Below the pieces are notes generated by a model, which saw nothing but the letters and a program-made list of their open reading frames with translations, ran no database searches and was not told the origin of the DNA. Positions 6,103 through 7,032 of a DNA stretch of 7,032 nucleotides are shown piece after piece (the stretch's first letter is position 1; each line of letters begins with the position of its first letter). A program made the position numbers and the translations under genes. Location of the stretch: positions 1-7,032 of the forward strand of contig JBEKZQ010000334.1 of the NCBI GenBank assembly GCA_049509675.1, read 5' to 3'. This DNA is from JBEKZQ01 sp049509675 (GTDB lineage: Bacteria > Planctomycetota > Planctomycetia > Pirellulales > Thermoguttaceae).

Positions 6103-7032
6103 ATGACTCGGTTACTCTCGTGCTCGATCCTGCTGACCTGGGCTACTGCCCCGGCGTGGGGATCCACGCCTGTGATGGTAGAGGATTTCGAAAAGGCTTC
6201 TCTGAAGCCGAGCGTGTGGGTCGTCAACATTCCCAACGAGAACGCTTCGGTCCAGCTTTCGACCGATCAACCGCACGAAGGCAAGCAGTGTCTGAAATTG
6301 CACTACCACTTCCTCGGCACCGGAAGTTTCCAATACCTCGGCATCCCGAACAAGGTCAAGATTCAAGCCCCGATCCATAAGCTGCACTACTGGCTCAAGG
6401 GCGATAACTCGAAGTGTTCCTATGGGCTGCAGGTGAACGACGCCAGCGGCGAAACGCACCAGTACCGGTCGCTATCCACGAATGCGGGCCAAGGTGGGAT
6501 CGTCGATTTCACCGGCTGGAAAGAAGTCGTCATCGACCTCGACGCTCCCCACGAAACGTGGGGCGGGGACAAGAACGGCAAGCTCGATTATCCGATCACC
6601 GCAATCACGCTCACGGTCGGCCAACCTACCGATAAGGGAAAATTATTGCCCGCCGAGGGCGATCTCTGCTTCGATTCCCTCAGCGTCGATTCCGAGAAGA
6701 GCGTGGAGGAGACTTTGGGCTGCCAGGTGTCGGTGCTCTCGCCGGACTATTGCTCCGACGCAAAGGGGGATACCACCGTCAGCCTTGCGGCCCCGGGCTT
6801 CAAGAGCGTGGTCGTGAAATGCTGGAAGCAAGGCGCCGGCTTCGGCTCCGATTCCACGGTCGCCACCGTCGCGCTGGATGCGAAAGGCAAGGGCTCGTTC
6901 GTCTTCCCGGCCGATGCCTACCCGCATGGCCCCGTCACGGTGCGAATCAGCGGCGCCGGCGGCGCGGTCAAAGACAATTGCTACCTGCAGCTCTACAACA
7001 AGGGCGGCGTTTCCTGGAACGAAGGAATGCCC
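6103..7032 (+). CDS. Exported protein with carbohydrate-binding-like N-terminus, 3'-truncated
   Basis: The frame is open for exactly 310 codons to the window edge. Residues 1-20 form a signal peptide (MTRLL, then a hydrophobic stretch; cleavage near AWG/ST). Residues ~24-200 look like a jelly-roll module of the galactose-binding/CIA30-like type: it opens VMVEDFE, has alternating strands (HKLHYWLKGD, WKEVVIDLD) and closes with DLCFDSLSVDS. Residues ~207-300 look like a second beta-sandwich (CQVSVLSPDYCSD to CYLQLYNKGGVSWNEG). Seven cysteines follow the signal peptide (C63, C105, C189, C207, C217, C240, C293), which would suit disulfides after export. I recognise no catalytic motif; an enzymatic domain may lie beyond the edge. 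The gene starts 89 bases after the glycosidase and may be co-transcribed with it or driven from the gap, where an operator-like site lies. The fold is inferred from strand pattern, so the family call is tentative. Confidence 0.85.
   Translation, partial: MTRLLSCSILLTWATAPAWGSTPVMVEDFEKASLKPSVWVVNIPNENASVQLSTDQPHEGKQCLKLHYHFLGTGSFQYLGIPNKVKIQAPIHKLHYWLKGDNSKCSYGLQVNDASGETHQYRSLSTNAGQGGIVDFTGWKEVVIDLDAPHETWGGDKNGKLDYPITAITLTVGQPTDKGKLLPAEGDLCFDSLSVDSEKSVEETLGCQVSVLSPDYCSDAKGDTTVSLAAPGFKSVVVKCWKQGAGFGSDSTVATVALDAKGKGSFVFPADAYPHGPVTVRISGAGGAVKDNCYLQLYNKGGVSWNEGMP

Noticed and set aside
6120..6817. Several + and - strand ORFs of 60-120 codons over the last gene
   Set aside because: They are out of frame with the 6103 frame, which has a strong Shine-Dalgarno, a signal peptide and regular beta-strand sequence to the window edge; the others show none of these.

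Overview
The window looks like chromosomal DNA from a GC-rich planctomycete, probably of the Pirellulales type. This rests on three things: strong G/C bias at codon third positions, a hairpin repeat between genes whose arms encode the SPKRQQG-like string I remember as common in spurious planctomycete ORFs, and very large multi-domain secreted glycosidase-like proteins. The lineage is inferred from style, not from a marker gene.

Layout, all on the + strand. (1) Positions 3-776 are the 3' part of a cytosolic PfkB/ribokinase-fold sugar kinase whose first ~45-50 residues lie outside the window. (2) Positions 777-961 are intergenic, with a 63-bp hairpin repeat, then a sigma70-like promoter candidate and a weak Shine-Dalgarno. 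(3) Positions 962-6013 encode a 1683-residue exported protein with a glycoside hydrolase family 2-type core and a long C-terminal half. That half seems to hold two divergent copies of a glutamine-amidotransferase-like (non-catalytic) domain, the second interrupted by a discoidin-like beta-sandwich, and then a further beta-rich module. (4) Positions 6014-6102 are a short gap with a 7-bp tandem repeat, a LacI-family-operator-like palindrome and a good Shine-Dalgarno. (5) Positions 6103-7032 are the first 310 codons of another exported, cysteine-containing, carbohydrate-binding-like protein that runs off the right edge.

The two exported proteins are adjacent and may form one carbohydrate-processing unit outside the cytoplasm. 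The kinase could act on a released monosaccharide, but the hairpin repeat and the promoter candidate separate it from them, so joint transcription is not supported. No RNA genes, CRISPR arrays, transposases or phage genes are visible, and no gene-free stretch exceeds 185 bases. The least ordinary features are the interrupted domain duplication in the giant glycosidase, the hairpin repeat, and the operator-like site before the last gene.
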